From positions 1 to 36,967 of the forward strand of contig NZ_JADPUN010000129.1 of the NCBI RefSeq assembly GCF_015690345.1: a DNA stretch of 36,967 nt. The letters are read 5' to 3'. The DNA comes from Plantactinospora alkalitolerans (lineage in GTDB: Bacteria; Actinomycetota; Actinomycetes; Mycobacteriales; Micromonosporaceae). Below are positions 1 through 8,009 of the stretch, one piece after another (within the stretch, counting starts at the first letter, position 1; each line of letters opens with the position of its first letter). Both the position numbers and the translations under genes were made by a program. Under the pieces are notes generated by a model that saw only the letters and a list, made by a program, of their open reading frames with translations, was not told the DNA's origin and searched no databases.

Positions 1-117
1 CACTGGTTCCGCCGGCTACGCATCCGCTGGGAAATCCGCGACGACATCCACGAAGCCTTCCTCACCCTCGCCTGCGCCATCATCTGCTGGCGCCGCCTCC
101 AACACTCAAAGAGTTAG
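1..117 (+). pseudogene. IS5-type transposase, C-terminal end (cut by window edge)
   Basis: The first 38 codons read in frame from base 1 to a TAG at 115-117. They give HWFRRLRIRWEIRDD followed by a hydrophobic stretch ending in CWRRL, which is the usual C-terminus of IS5-family DDE transposases, including the final helix after the catalytic Glu. The rest lies to the left of the window, so I cannot tell whether the element is intact. It ends 6 bp from the convergent stop of ugd, so this edge is a mobile-element junction. Confidence 0.7.
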
Positions 118-123
118 GAGTTC

Positions 124-1515
124 TTAGACCTGGGAGCGCGGGGGGATGGCTGGCGCGGTCATGGTCAGGTATCGGTAGCCAAGTTCGGCGAGCCTGTCGG
201 CGTCGAGGCAGTGTCGCCCGTCGAGGACGAGCGGTGAGCGCATGATGGGGGTGAACTTGGCCCAGTCGAGGTCGCGGTAATGCGACCATTCGGTAGCAAC
301 CACGATGGCGTCGGCGTCGTCGAACACGTCTTCGACGCGGTCGGCGAGGTACTCGGCCAGGGTGGGTTGTTCGCGGCGGAAGCGGTCGGCGGCGACGGGG
401 TCATGCAGGGTGATTCGGGCACCGCGTTCGAGGAGCAGGTTCGCGATGTCGATGGCCGGTGAATCCCGCAGGTCGTCGGTGTCCGGTTTGAACGCGAGAC
501 CGAGGATGCCAATCTTTCGGCCCTTGATGATGTGGAGTTCGTCGAGGAGCCGGTCGACGACCTTGGTGCGCTGGCGGTGGTTGACGTCGCGGGCGGCGGT
601 GACGATCGGCATGGCGAGGTGGTACTCGCTGGCGGTGGCGATGAGCGCTGCGGTGTCTTTGCCGAAGCAGGATCCGCCCCAGCCGATGCCGGGGCTTAGA
701 AAGCGGGGGCCGATGCGGGCGTCGAGGCCGGTGCCGCGGGCGACCTCGCGGATGTCGGCGCCGACCTTGCCTGCGATTGCGGAGATCTCGTTGATGTAGC
801 TGATCTTTAGGGCGAGGAAGGCGTTGGCCGCGTACTTGATCAGCTCGGCCGAGGCCAGATCGGTGGAGACCAACGGAACGGCGCCGATGCCGGCGGGGCG
901 AGGCAACGTGGTGGGCGGGGTGAACGACTGGTTGAGGATGGGTCGGTAGAGCTGGTTGAGGACGTCCAGGCTGGCTTGGTTGTCAGAGCCGATGACGATC
1001 CGGTCCGGGTACAAGGTGTCGGCGAGCGCGGTGCCCTCACGCAGGAACTCGGGGTTCGATGCGACGGCGAATTGCCCGTTGGGGCGGTGGCCGTGGTGGC
1101 GTTCGTAGGCTTCGCGCAGGAGCGCGTCGACCCAGTTGCCGGAGCCGATCGGGACGGTGCTCTTGTTGACCACCACGGTGAAGTCGCCGTGCAGGTGCTG
1201 GGCGACGCTTTCGGCCGCGGATCGCAGGTACCGCAGGTCGGGGTTGCCGTTGTCCAGTTGCGGGGTCTGTACGGCGATAAACACGACATCGGCGTCGGGT
1301 ACGCCGATGGCGTAGTCGGTGGTGAAGGTCAGGCGGGACAGGGCCTGTTCGAGGAGCGCTTCCAGGTGCGGTTCGTAGATCGGGCATCGGCCGGCGCGGA
1401 GGGTGTCGATCTTTTGTTTGTCGAGGTCGACGCAGGTGGTGTCGTGGCCCAGGAAGGCCAGGCTGACGCTGGTGGTGAGACCGACGTATCCGGTGCCGAC
1501 AACGCAGACCTTCAT
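124..1515 (-). CDS. ugd: UDP-glucose 6-dehydrogenase (UDP-glucose/GDP-mannose dehydrogenase family)
   Basis: A 463-aa cytosolic enzyme that oxidises UDP-glucose twice with NAD+ to UDP-glucuronate, a precursor for polysaccharides and glycosylated products. The N-terminal Rossmann motif is GTGYVGL (residues 7-13), followed by the usual acidic residue at the end of the second strand (VDLDKQK). The catalytic cysteine sits in the conserved GGSCFGKD motif near residue 270. The C-terminal NAD/UDP-sugar domain contains LGLAFKPDTDDLRDSP. Length is normal for the family. ATG at 1515 is preceded by GGAGAGGAAACG. It lies 205 bp downstream of ribA on the same strand, so it could be co-transcribed but is not tightly coupled. 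A GDP-mannose dehydrogenase is the main alternative, but the N-terminus and length favour Ugd. Confidence 0.9.
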   Translation of the reverse strand: MKVCVVGTGYVGLTTSVSLAFLGHDTTCVDLDKQKIDTLRAGRCPIYEPHLEALLEQALSRLTFTTDYAIGVPDADVVFIAVQTPQLDNGNPDLRYLRSAAESVAQHLHGDFTVVVNKSTVPIGSGNWVDALLREAYERHHGHRPNGQFAVASNPEFLREGTALADTLYPDRIVIGSDNQASLDVLNQLYRPILNQSFTPPTTLPRPAGIGAVPLVSTDLASAELIKYAANAFLALKISYINEISAIAGKVGADIREVARGTGLDARIGPRFLSPGIGWGGSCFGKDTAALIATASEYHLAMPIVTAARDVNHRQRTKVVDRLLDELHIIKGRKIGILGLAFKPDTDDLRDSPAIDIANLLLERGARITLHDPVAADRFRREQPTLAEYLADRVEDVFDDADAIVVATEWSHYRDLDWAKFTPIMRSPLVLDGRHCLDADRLAELGYRYLTMTAPAIPPRSQV

Positions 1516-1720
1516 TGAGCGTTTCCTCTCCTCGTCAGCCGTACTGACGTGCTGTGTGATCCGGTCCGGGACGTCAGTGGTGCCGCTGACAAGCGAGGTC
1601 GGCGCGCCACCGTTCTGCTGCGGTGGTTGCCCGGCGTGTAAGCCGGTCCCACCTGCTGCACGTCGGAGTTATACATAATTGCGCATACTGGGGGCAAGCA
1701 GCGGGTGTGTCCAGAACACG
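1516..1720. other. intergenic spacer between ribA and ugd
   Basis: This 205-bp gap separates the ribA stop from the ugd start on the minus strand. The stretch around 1665-1685 (gttatacataattgcgc) is clearly AT-richer than its surroundings and could hold a promoter for ugd, but I see no convincing -35/-10 pair. No RNA gene or strong terminator hairpin is evident. Confidence 0.3.
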
Positions 1721-2329
1721 TCAGGAAGTGGCGGCTCCGCTGCTGTTCAGGTGCCCGAGCAGGGTGTCTTTCTGATGAAGGTAGTCGCGGTTTGCGGGGT
1801 TGACGAACCCGGACAGTGGGACACGGTCGACTGCGATTTCGGCTGTACGGAGGGCAGCGATCTTGTGGGGATTGTTGGTGGCAAGGTGGACCGAGGTGAC
1901 GCCGAGCCAGGTCAGCGCGTATGCGGCGGGCCGGTAATCACGGGCATCGGCGGGTGCGCCGACGGCGGCATTCGCGGCGACGGTGTCGTATCCCTGGTCT
2001 GCGAGGGTGAGAGCGCGGATATTGGCGGCGAGGCCGATGCCGCGGCCTTCGTGGCGCAGCATGTAGAGCAGGATCCCGTAGTCAGATTCGCCGATCATGC
2101 GCAGGGATGTGGCCAGCTGGGGGCCGCAGTCGCATTTGAGTGATCCGAGCAGGTCACCGGTGATGCAGGCGCTGTGCATCCGTACCAGCGGGATCTGCTG
2201 GTCGGCGGGCTGGGGGCGGTAGACGGCGGCGAGCACTTCCTCGCCCCCGGGCTCAGGACCGAAGACGTGCAGTTGGAAGTCTCCGTGGGCGGTGGGAAGG
2301 TCACAGCCGGCGAGCCGGACGGTGGTCAT
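1721..2329 (-). CDS. ribA: GTP cyclohydrolase II
   Basis: A 202-aa enzyme that opens the GTP imidazole ring, releasing formate and pyrophosphate and giving 2,5-diamino-6-(5-phospho-ribosylamino)pyrimidin-4-one. The zinc site is complete: Cys55, Cys66 and Cys68 in SACITGDLLGSLKCDCG. The catalytic/GTP motif RHEGRGIGL is at 92-100 and NPHK follows in the C-terminal part. It is stand-alone GCH II, not fused to DHBP synthase (RibB) as in many actinobacterial riboflavin operons. ATG at 2329 overlaps the methyltransferase stop as ATGA, so it is translationally coupled as the last gene of the operon. No other riboflavin gene is nearby. That context suggests it supplies a dedicated secondary pathway rather than vitamin synthesis, as ToxB does for toxoflavin; this last point is inference. 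Confidence 0.9.
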   Translation of the reverse strand: MTTVRLAGCDLPTAHGDFQLHVFGPEPGGEEVLAAVYRPQPADQQIPLVRMHSACITGDLLGSLKCDCGPQLATSLRMIGESDYGILLYMLRHEGRGIGLAANIRALTLADQGYDTVAANAAVGAPADARDYRPAAYALTWLGVTSVHLATNNPHKIAALRTAEIAVDRVPLSGFVNPANRDYLHQKDTLLGHLNSSGAATS

Positions 2330-3204
2330 CTCGTCTCCTCCATGGCGGTGCTGTCGGGTGTGGGCTTGTGGGCGATGAGCAGGAAGTTTTGCGACATGCC
2401 GAGCAGTGATGGCTCTGCCTCGATGCGGCGGATCGCGCGCAGAAGCAGGTCACGGCGGTGTGGGTCGCGGAGGCGGTCGGCGAGGTCGGGAAGGAGTTTC
2501 GCGGCGCCTTCGACCGCGAGCAGGGCGCGCGGGCGCAGGCCGGCGGTGGTGGCTTCGGCAGCGAGGTCGTCCGGGGTGTGGAAGTAGGCGGTGGTGAATA
2601 GCCGTCGGTCACCGGTCGGGTTGCGGTGTTGCCCGTCGCGCAGATGCCGGGCCAGGATCGCCTCCACGGCCGGGTCGTCGTAGAGGCTCTTGGCGAGGTA
2701 CTCCCAGGTGGTGTAGAAGCGGGAGGTCGCTGCGGCGACGACAACGCCGCCCGGAACGAGCACGCGGTGCGCCTCGGCCCAGGCATGGGCGCGGTCGGCG
2801 GCCTTAGTGAGGTGATACAGCGGGCCGAGTAGAAGAACGGCGTCGCAGCTGCCGGTGTCGAGCGGCAGTCGGCGCGCGTCCCCGCGCAGGATCGACGCCA
2901 GCGGCGACTTGGCATGGGCGGACGTGATAGCGGCTTGCTCCAGGTGCAGGGGGACGGGGTCCACGAGGTGGACGTGGTAGCCGTCCGCAGCCAGCGGAAG
3001 CGCGTACGCGCCGGGCCCGCCGCCGACGTCTGCGACCGTTCCTGCTGGGGGAAGGTGACGGGCCAGGATGTCCCGGGTACGCAGGTACTCGATCTGGCGG
3101 CGCGGGTCGGTCAGGCGCCCCTGCTCGGCTCCGTGGACGTAGTAGGTAAGGATCTCCGGGGCGATGCTCGCCCCGACGGCCGCGTCGGGCGTGCGGCTGG
3201 TCAC
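2326..3204 (-). CDS. class I SAM-dependent methyltransferase
   Basis: A 292-aa soluble methyltransferase. Motif I is VADVGGGPGAYALPLA (about 58-73), followed by the acidic ribose-binding position in HLVDPVPLHLEQA. Motif II/IV is DAVLLLGPLYHL and the post-motif segment is RVLVPGGVVV, the usual class I fold order. The frame stays open to 3645, but GTG at 3204 is the best start because it overlaps the upstream stop as GTGA and leaves an intact N-terminus. At the other end its TGA overlaps the ribA ATG as ATGA. Coupling to GTP cyclohydrolase II and a FAD oxidoreductase suggests it N- or O-methylates a GTP-derived heterocycle. The substrate is not visible from sequence. Confidence 0.85.
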   Translation of the reverse strand: MTSRTPDAAVGASIAPEILTYYVHGAEQGRLTDPRRQIEYLRTRDILARHLPPAGTVADVGGGPGAYALPLAADGYHVHLVDPVPLHLEQAAITSAHAKSPLASILRGDARRLPLDTGSCDAVLLLGPLYHLTKAADRAHAWAEAHRVLVPGGVVVAAATSRFYTTWEYLAKSLYDDPAVEAILARHLRDGQHRNPTGDRRLFTTAYFHTPDDLAAEATTAGLRPRALLAVEGAAKLLPDLADRLRDPHRRDLLLRAIRRIEAEPSLLGMSQNFLLIAHKPTPDSTAMEETR

Positions 3205-4490
3205 GCTGTTGCCTCCGGCGGCTCGCAGTCCAGCACCCCGAGGAAGTCGTCCTGGAACTGTCGGCGTAGGCGGGTCTGTTGCGCCGACATGATCGGTCCG
3301 CAGTAGCGGTCGAGGATCGAGGCGACGCCGCCTCCGATCGCGGGGCTGCTGCCGATGGCGCTGAGCAGCTTGAACTGCATCACGAGGTACACCGGCGGAC
3401 GGCCGCGCCGGCTGCTGGATTGCGGTGGCGACCAGAATCCGAGGTGATAGTCCAGGCCGGCCAAGGTCAGGCACCGGTTCGCGAGGTCCATGTCGGCCCG
3501 CATCAGGTTCATCTCGTAAGAGGTGACGTCCCGTAGCAACGACCTCAGCATGAGGAGGCCCTGCCGTCCGGGTTCGGACAGCCAGGCGAGTTCGTCGAGG
3601 TTCGTCGCGACCTGATCGGGTGGCAGCAGCCCTGGCCGAGTCCACGGCGGTGACGTCGCGGGGCTGCCTGTGAAGCTCTCCCGTAGCCGCGCGTACGCGC
3701 CTGTGGCCACGTCATGAAGATGGACGAGAAGCCGCGCGCAGGCGGCATCGGGCAGGAAGTCCCAGCTCGGAAGAGCGATCTTGAATCCGACCGGGCCACC
3801 ATCAGAGGGCAAATCTGTATCGCCAGCCAGGTGGCAGCCGGCGGGCAGCGGCTGCGTACGGAATGCGTCACACATGACCTGCGCGGCGAGATGCGCGATG
3901 GGGTCAACCAGCGCCCGTCGCTTGTTCACGTCGTCCACCTCGCCCAAGGGCACGATCGAGGCGTCGCGGTAGGCAGCGGCGGGCCAGCAGTTGAGGTGCC
4001 AGTGCATCCGCTTGTCCCACCACTGCCCGTTGTCTCGGTCGGTCGTGGAGGGGTCGTAGTTCGTGCCAATCATCAGCTGCGCCCCGTCGAGACCGAACCG
4101 GCGCCGAGTCGAGGAGGCGTGGATGTAGCGGACGAACTGCTCACAGATTGTGAGCAGCGCCGTCAGCATGGCTTCGGGAACATCACTGACCGACGACGCG
4201 ATGACTCTGTCGTCGCCGACTGTGGCGAGCAGCATCATGTCGTAGACGCTGTGCGGGAATGCCTTGTCGATGACCGCGATCCGGTCCCCGGAACCTCCAG
4301 TGGGATATTCGCGCAGGATGTGGGGGCCGTAGTGGTCGCGGTAGTGCGGGCTGAGGTTGCGCACATCCGGTGGCGGCGCGGCGAGTCGCGGCATCGGGAG
4401 GCCGGGGATGACCGGCAACGTCATCGCGGACACCGGGTAGAGCGGCCCGAACCGGTCCGCGACCGGGCTGCGGGTCGTGGCGGCGGTCAT
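3201..4490 (-). CDS. HIT/GalT-superfamily-like protein of unknown function
   Basis: A 429-aa protein I do not recognise as a named family. About residues 68-170 resemble a HIT/GalT-type fold: a strand-rich start (DRIAVIDKAFPH), a long helix (MLTALLTICEQFVRYIH) and then MHWHLNCWP. His163 and His165 there resemble the HxH of the histidine-triad active site, with Asn in place of the third His. GalT-like members often vary at that position. The C-terminal half is helical with no recognised motif. ATG at 4490 overlaps the upstream FAD oxidoreductase stop as ATGA, and its own TGA overlaps the methyltransferase GTG. If the HIT reading is right, it would transfer or cleave a nucleotidyl group, which fits the GTP-derived pathway. 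The family assignment is tentative. Confidence 0.65.
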   Translation of the reverse strand: MTAATTRSPVADRFGPLYPVSAMTLPVIPGLPMPRLAAPPPDVRNLSPHYRDHYGPHILREYPTGGSGDRIAVIDKAFPHSVYDMMLLATVGDDRVIASSVSDVPEAMLTALLTICEQFVRYIHASSTRRRFGLDGAQLMIGTNYDPSTTDRDNGQWWDKRMHWHLNCWPAAAYRDASIVPLGEVDDVNKRRALVDPIAHLAAQVMCDAFRTQPLPAGCHLAGDTDLPSDGGPVGFKIALPSWDFLPDAACARLLVHLHDVATGAYARLRESFTGSPATSPPWTRPGLLPPDQVATNLDELAWLSEPGRQGLLMLRSLLRDVTSYEMNLMRADMDLANRCLTLAGLDYHLGFWSPPQSSSRRGRPPVYLVMQFKLLSAIGSSPAIGGGVASILDRYCGPIMSAQQTRLRRQFQDDFLGVLDCEPPEATA

Positions 4491-5935
4491 GCAGGCTTGC
4501 CGTTCGCGATGGCGTCGCCGGCGGCAACGCCCATCATGGCGGCCTGCACGACGCCTTGGGCGATCCCGGCGGCATCACCGACCACGAAGATCGGCAGGCC
4601 CGACAGCTTACAGTCCTCGTCAACCGGGACCCGGTCCCACAGAAACTCGACCTCCGGTCCGATCACGAGAACGTCGTCAGCAAGATCCTCCACGGACATG
4701 CCGGCGCCTGCGTGGTCCAGAATCGAGCCCATGACACGGCGGAAGCTCTCGATGAGGCTGGCGTGCTCGCCGCCGGTGAACAAGTTGTCAAGCCGCGCGG
4801 TACTCAGGTCCTTGACGGACGGCTCGAACGTCACCGCCGCAGCCAACTCCGGCCAACTACGCGGCTCGGCCGTTCTGGCCATGAAGGCGCGCAGGCTCTG
4901 TGCCACCGGCCGGCCTCCGCTGAGCCGCCAATAGTCGGACAGGATCTCCGCGCGGACTTCGGTGCTGGTGCCGGGTCGGGCGAGCTGGCACAACAGGCCG
5001 AAGTTAGCCGCTAGCGGCCGTGCCCCCGGGCCGCGTTCGGTGGTCTCGTGCCCGTCGAGCGTGATCACCTCGCGTCCGAACGAACGCTGGTAGTTGGTGA
5101 ACTTGATCCGGCCACCATTCGGGCCACCACAAAAACAAAACGTCTTCGTCTTCCGGTCCACCTGCTCCAGCTGGGTGATCTTCAGATCAGGGTGCTCGAC
5201 GCCAATCGCGGCCAGCACCTCGGCCCTCGTTTCGAAACGCACGCCGAGCGACATGTCCGGCGCGATCGTCTCCACCCTGAACCCCGTCAGGAGATTCTGT
5301 GTGCTGGTCACCCCGTGCCGGCCCGTGGCCAGCACCAGATGTGCAGTCTCGACCGTGACAGGGCCACCGGGCGTCGCTGCCGTCACCGTCAGCCGATCCC
5401 CGTTGAGGGAGGCGGCGACCAGCTCCGACTTCTCCCAGACGGCCAGAGCGTCGTCGCGGAAGCCATGCAGCGCCGTGAGCATGTCCCGGACCTGCGTCTC
5501 ACCTAGGACCGCGACCGGGTACTCCCGGATGGCCAGACCGTTACCGGCGAACGCCTTGATCACCGGCGCACCAAGACTCGTGCCATGCAGGACCGGCCGC
5601 TCCGCAAGTGGCGCGGTCAGGAACTGAAAAGCCCGCTCGCACAACTCGCCGGCGCGTTCCTCGCCAAAGTGATCAATGAGGCGGCGGCCGGATGGCAGCA
5701 AGCTCAACTTCACCCCGTCGCCGTAGTGCATACAGCCACCGAAGCCGCTGATCACGTTGCAGATGCCGGCGCACCCCGTGCAGCGCAACCCTCGGTCAAC
5801 CGGGCACGGCCGATTCCGTAGCCCCCGCCCAGCCTCCAGCAGCAGCACCCGCCGGCCTAGGGCCTGGCGCACGACCGTCTGAGCGCAGGCCAGACCACCT
5901 GGGCCGGCACCGACGACAACAACATCGACGAACAT
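4487..5935 (-). CDS. FAD-dependent oxidoreductase, COG2509 type
   Basis: A 482-aa flavoprotein. The N-terminal FAD-binding motif is VVGAGPGGLACAQ (about residues 7-19). Next comes a cysteine-rich segment (CPVDRGLRCTGCAGICN) running into VISGFGG, the pattern of COG2509 'FAD-dependent dehydrogenase' proteins. The second FAD contact, IFVVGDAAGIAQG, is near the C-terminus. A middle cysteine pair occurs in TFCFCGGPNGG. ATG at 5935 has GGGAGGAAGGGA upstream. It is the first of four genes joined by 4-bp overlaps, starting 159 bp after the stop of the 63-codon peptide gene. Its substrate is unknown; an oxidative step on a heterocycle or peptide is possible. No membrane segment is seen. Confidence 0.85.
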   Translation of the reverse strand: MFVDVVVVGAGPGGLACAQTVVRQALGRRVLLLEAGRGLRNRPCPVDRGLRCTGCAGICNVISGFGGCMHYGDGVKLSLLPSGRRLIDHFGEERAGELCERAFQFLTAPLAERPVLHGTSLGAPVIKAFAGNGLAIREYPVAVLGETQVRDMLTALHGFRDDALAVWEKSELVAASLNGDRLTVTAATPGGPVTVETAHLVLATGRHGVTSTQNLLTGFRVETIAPDMSLGVRFETRAEVLAAIGVEHPDLKITQLEQVDRKTKTFCFCGGPNGGRIKFTNYQRSFGREVITLDGHETTERGPGARPLAANFGLLCQLARPGTSTEVRAEILSDYWRLSGGRPVAQSLRAFMARTAEPRSWPELAAAVTFEPSVKDLSTARLDNLFTGGEHASLIESFRRVMGSILDHAGAGMSVEDLADDVLVIGPEVEFLWDRVPVDEDCKLSGLPIFVVGDAAGIAQGVVQAAMMGVAAGDAIANGKPA

Positions 5936-6094
5936 AGCGTTCCCTTCCTCCCAACAAGCGACTGCGACACGAAACGGCGGGGCTAGCTAGTGGTCCACGC
6001 GAGGCACTGAAGTGCCCATAACGGACCGCCCACAACGGGGGTGCCAGCCGGCGGCCGGGGTCCGCGGGCCGGCAGCGCTCTCGATTCGTTCCGA

Positions 6095-6286
6095 TCAGAG
6101 GCCGAGGTGGAACCACCGCGCCCAGGTCACGGCAGTGACGCCGCCGCCCCACGCGACCGTGCCGGTGTAGGTCTCGCAGTCCAGCACGAGCGTCGTCTCC
6201 GCGATGGCGGAAATCTGCCGGCTCTCGTCGAGCCCGCCGGCGGTCGGGGCGGCCACAGAGGCCATTGAGGAACGGATAGGGGCCAT
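6095..6286 (-). CDS. 63-aa peptide of unknown function (possible modified-peptide precursor)
   Basis: A short gene supported mainly by translation signals: AGGGAGG lies 7 nt before the ATG at 6286, one of the best ribosome binding sites in the window. The product has a polar Ala/Ser-rich N-terminal half (MAPIRSSMASVAAPTAGG), an acidic middle (LDESRQ) and a C-terminal half rich in Thr, Gly and Trp. The C-terminal half contains a single Cys37, then TYTGTVAWGGG and a Trp/His end (WARWFHLGL). There is no signal peptide or membrane segment. It sits just upstream of the FAD oxidoreductase operon on the same strand. The leader-plus-core look and neighbouring tailoring enzymes suggest a RiPP-like precursor, but I recognise no known class. 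A structural or regulatory small protein is an alternative. Confidence 0.6.
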   Translation of the reverse strand: MAPIRSSMASVAAPTAGGLDESRQISAIAETTLVLDCETYTGTVAWGGGVTAVTWARWFHLGL

Positions 6287-6377
6287 CAGCCCGCCTCCCT
6301 ACGAGATAGAGACCGTGAGAAACCTCGAACCCCGGCGAGTCAACGCCTACCGCAGCGATGTCGAACACCCTCGACAC

Positions 6378-6789
6378 CGACTTCCGACGTGATCACGCGG
6401 CGAATGTGAGCGGCCCTAAGACCTAGAGCGGCTGGCCGAGCACGGCCCTGCGGTTTGCCGTCATCGACACAATCAGGCACGTTTCCGACCAGGTCTCGCC
6501 ACCGCGACCGGCGCGCTCTGGCTGCCGGGGTTCGCCGGCTGCCGTTCCGGCGCGTGCAAGCAACGCGGTCCGACTGTCATACCAGCGGGAGGACTCCCCG
6601 GCTGCTGCGATAACCGATACGGCGAATGCCCGTACAGGGCATGGCGTCGTCCTGCCAGGCCCGCCACCTGCTGGAAAGCATCCGAACCGAAGCCCTGGAC
6701 TCGGCGGAGTACCACAGTCGGCGACGGCAAGCCGGGAGACAGACCGGCCCTGGACGGCACCGCGAACCGGCCTGGTAGCACTGCAGGAG
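6378..6789. other. degenerate sequence downstream of a transposase fragment
   Basis: No gene is supported here. Minus-strand frames remain open, but their translations are Arg/Pro/Ser-rich and show no motif. The stretch lies between the recognisable transposase N-terminus (6790-6990) and the peptide gene's upstream region (about 6287-6377). It most likely is decayed insertion-sequence DNA that separated the kinase from the peptide gene. Confidence 0.4.
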
Positions 6790-6990
6790 TAGGGACAGGG
6801 CCATGAGCACGAACCTGTCCGGCAAGCGCAGTTTGGGGCGGTCGACCTGGCGACGTAGGACCGCGACCTGATGGCGCAGCACGAGTAGTTCGACGTCCTT
6901 GGCGCCGTCGTCGCGGGCGAGGTGGGTCAGCCCCTGCAGGATTTGGCGGAGCAGGAGATAGACCAACGACGCGCTGATGATGTCAGATCG
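6790..6990 (-). pseudogene. integrase-type transposase, N-terminal remnant
   Basis: Reading leftwards the translation includes VYLLLRQILQGLTHLARDDG, then AKDVELLVLRHQVAVLRRQV and LPDRFVLMALSLLL. This is the conserved N-terminal helical region of actinobacterial rve-type (DDE integrase) transposases. After about 6785 the family resemblance stops, so the catalytic domain is gone. A shorter relic of the same family lies at about 34350-34430. The remnant sits between the kinase and the 63-codon peptide gene and probably broke an older, longer operon. Confidence 0.65.
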
Positions 6991-7079
6991 TCGCTGTCGC
7001 CGCTGGCTGGGGGGCGCACAAATCCGCACGTCACGGCACCTGAGCCGACTTTACGAACGCGACAACCTCCCGCGAGCTG

Positions 7080-7973
7080 CTACTGCCGTCCGCCGACCCG
7101 CACGAAGGTTGTTGCGGCGGTAACCCCCTCGGCGACTGCATGAGTAAGTGGGACCTTGTGAGCGAGTCGCGCGGCGAGGGTGCCGAGGAAGGCATCGCCC
7201 GCGCCGCTGGTGTTGATGGCGTTGACGTGCTGTGCGGGCACGAGTGCTGTGTGGTCGGCATCGCTGTAGACGGCGCCGCGGGCGCCGACGGTCAGCACTA
7301 CCGCTCGTGGCCCCAGCTTGCGGAGTTCCTGAGCCGCGATCGACGGATCAGCATGGTGGCGGCCCAGTATCGCCGCTGCCTCGGCTTCGTTCGAGACGAA
7401 CAGGTCGAGTGGGGCCAGCGCGGTCGCCCCGAGCGTCGGATGTGGTACGAGGTTGCCGATGAGCGTCCCGGCATCGTGATGTTGGAAGACGGCGTCAACG
7501 GCTTCGGGCTGGAGGTCGAGCTGGGTCACCACGGTCGGGGCCCGCAACTGCCGAAGTGCGCTGCGCACGTGCTCGCCGGTGAGCTCGGTCTTTGGAGGAC
7601 GTGCGAGGACGATGTAGTTCTCGCCGTCGGGGGTGACTTCGATGATCGCGATCCCTGTCGGAGCCGAGGGTACGAGTCGGAAGTGGGATACGTCGACGGC
7701 CGCGTCGGTGAGGGCTCGGTTCAGGAAGATGCCCCATTCGTCGTCGCCGACGTTGCTGATCAGGCTGGTGCGGGCACCCGCCTGGCGGGCGGCCAGGGCC
7801 TGGTTGAGACTCTTGCCACCCGGCGTGGTCGTGGCGGGTGATGAGGCGAACGTCGTCCGGCCGGGGACGGGCCGTTGGGGTATCCGCACCGTGATGTCGA
7901 TGTTGGCACGGCCGACAAAGGCGACATGCGGCGGCTGCGGGGAACGGGCCTGATCGGGCGGGTGGTGGTTCAT
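7080..7973 (-). CDS. PfkB-family (ribokinase-like) carbohydrate/nucleoside kinase
   Basis: A 297-aa cytosolic kinase of the ribokinase fold that uses ATP to phosphorylate a sugar or nucleoside hydroxyl. The N-terminal PfkB signature includes PGGKSLNQALAARQAG (about 51-66) and NVGDDEWG. The C-terminal signature is NTSGAGDAF (254-262), with Asp260 as the catalytic base and the GAGD anion hole intact. ATG at 7973 is 36 bp downstream of the creatininase 3' fragment stop, so before the transposon insertion the two genes were probably one operon. With RibA and a creatininase-type amidohydrolase nearby, a nucleoside or ribosyl-pyrimidine substrate is a reasonable guess. Ribokinase or adenosine kinase activity cannot be told apart here. 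Confidence 0.88.
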   Translation of the reverse strand: MNHHPPDQARSPQPPHVAFVGRANIDITVRIPQRPVPGRTTFASSPATTTPGGKSLNQALAARQAGARTSLISNVGDDEWGIFLNRALTDAAVDVSHFRLVPSAPTGIAIIEVTPDGENYIVLARPPKTELTGEHVRSALRQLRAPTVVTQLDLQPEAVDAVFQHHDAGTLIGNLVPHPTLGATALAPLDLFVSNEAEAAAILGRHHADPSIAAQELRKLGPRAVVLTVGARGAVYSDADHTALVPAQHVNAINTSGAGDAFLGTLAARLAHKVPLTHAVAEGVTAATTFVRVGGRQ

Positions 7974-8009
7974 CCGTTTGTGGCCAGTTGATCGAGGAGT
8001 TGCCGCACT

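Noticed and set aside
5796-6377. Long minus-strand frame (193 codons) overlapping the peptide gene and the FAD oxidoreductase start
   Set aside because: It overlaps the peptide gene in another frame, has Arg/Gly-rich composition and no good ribosome binding site; the 63-codon frame has the better signal.
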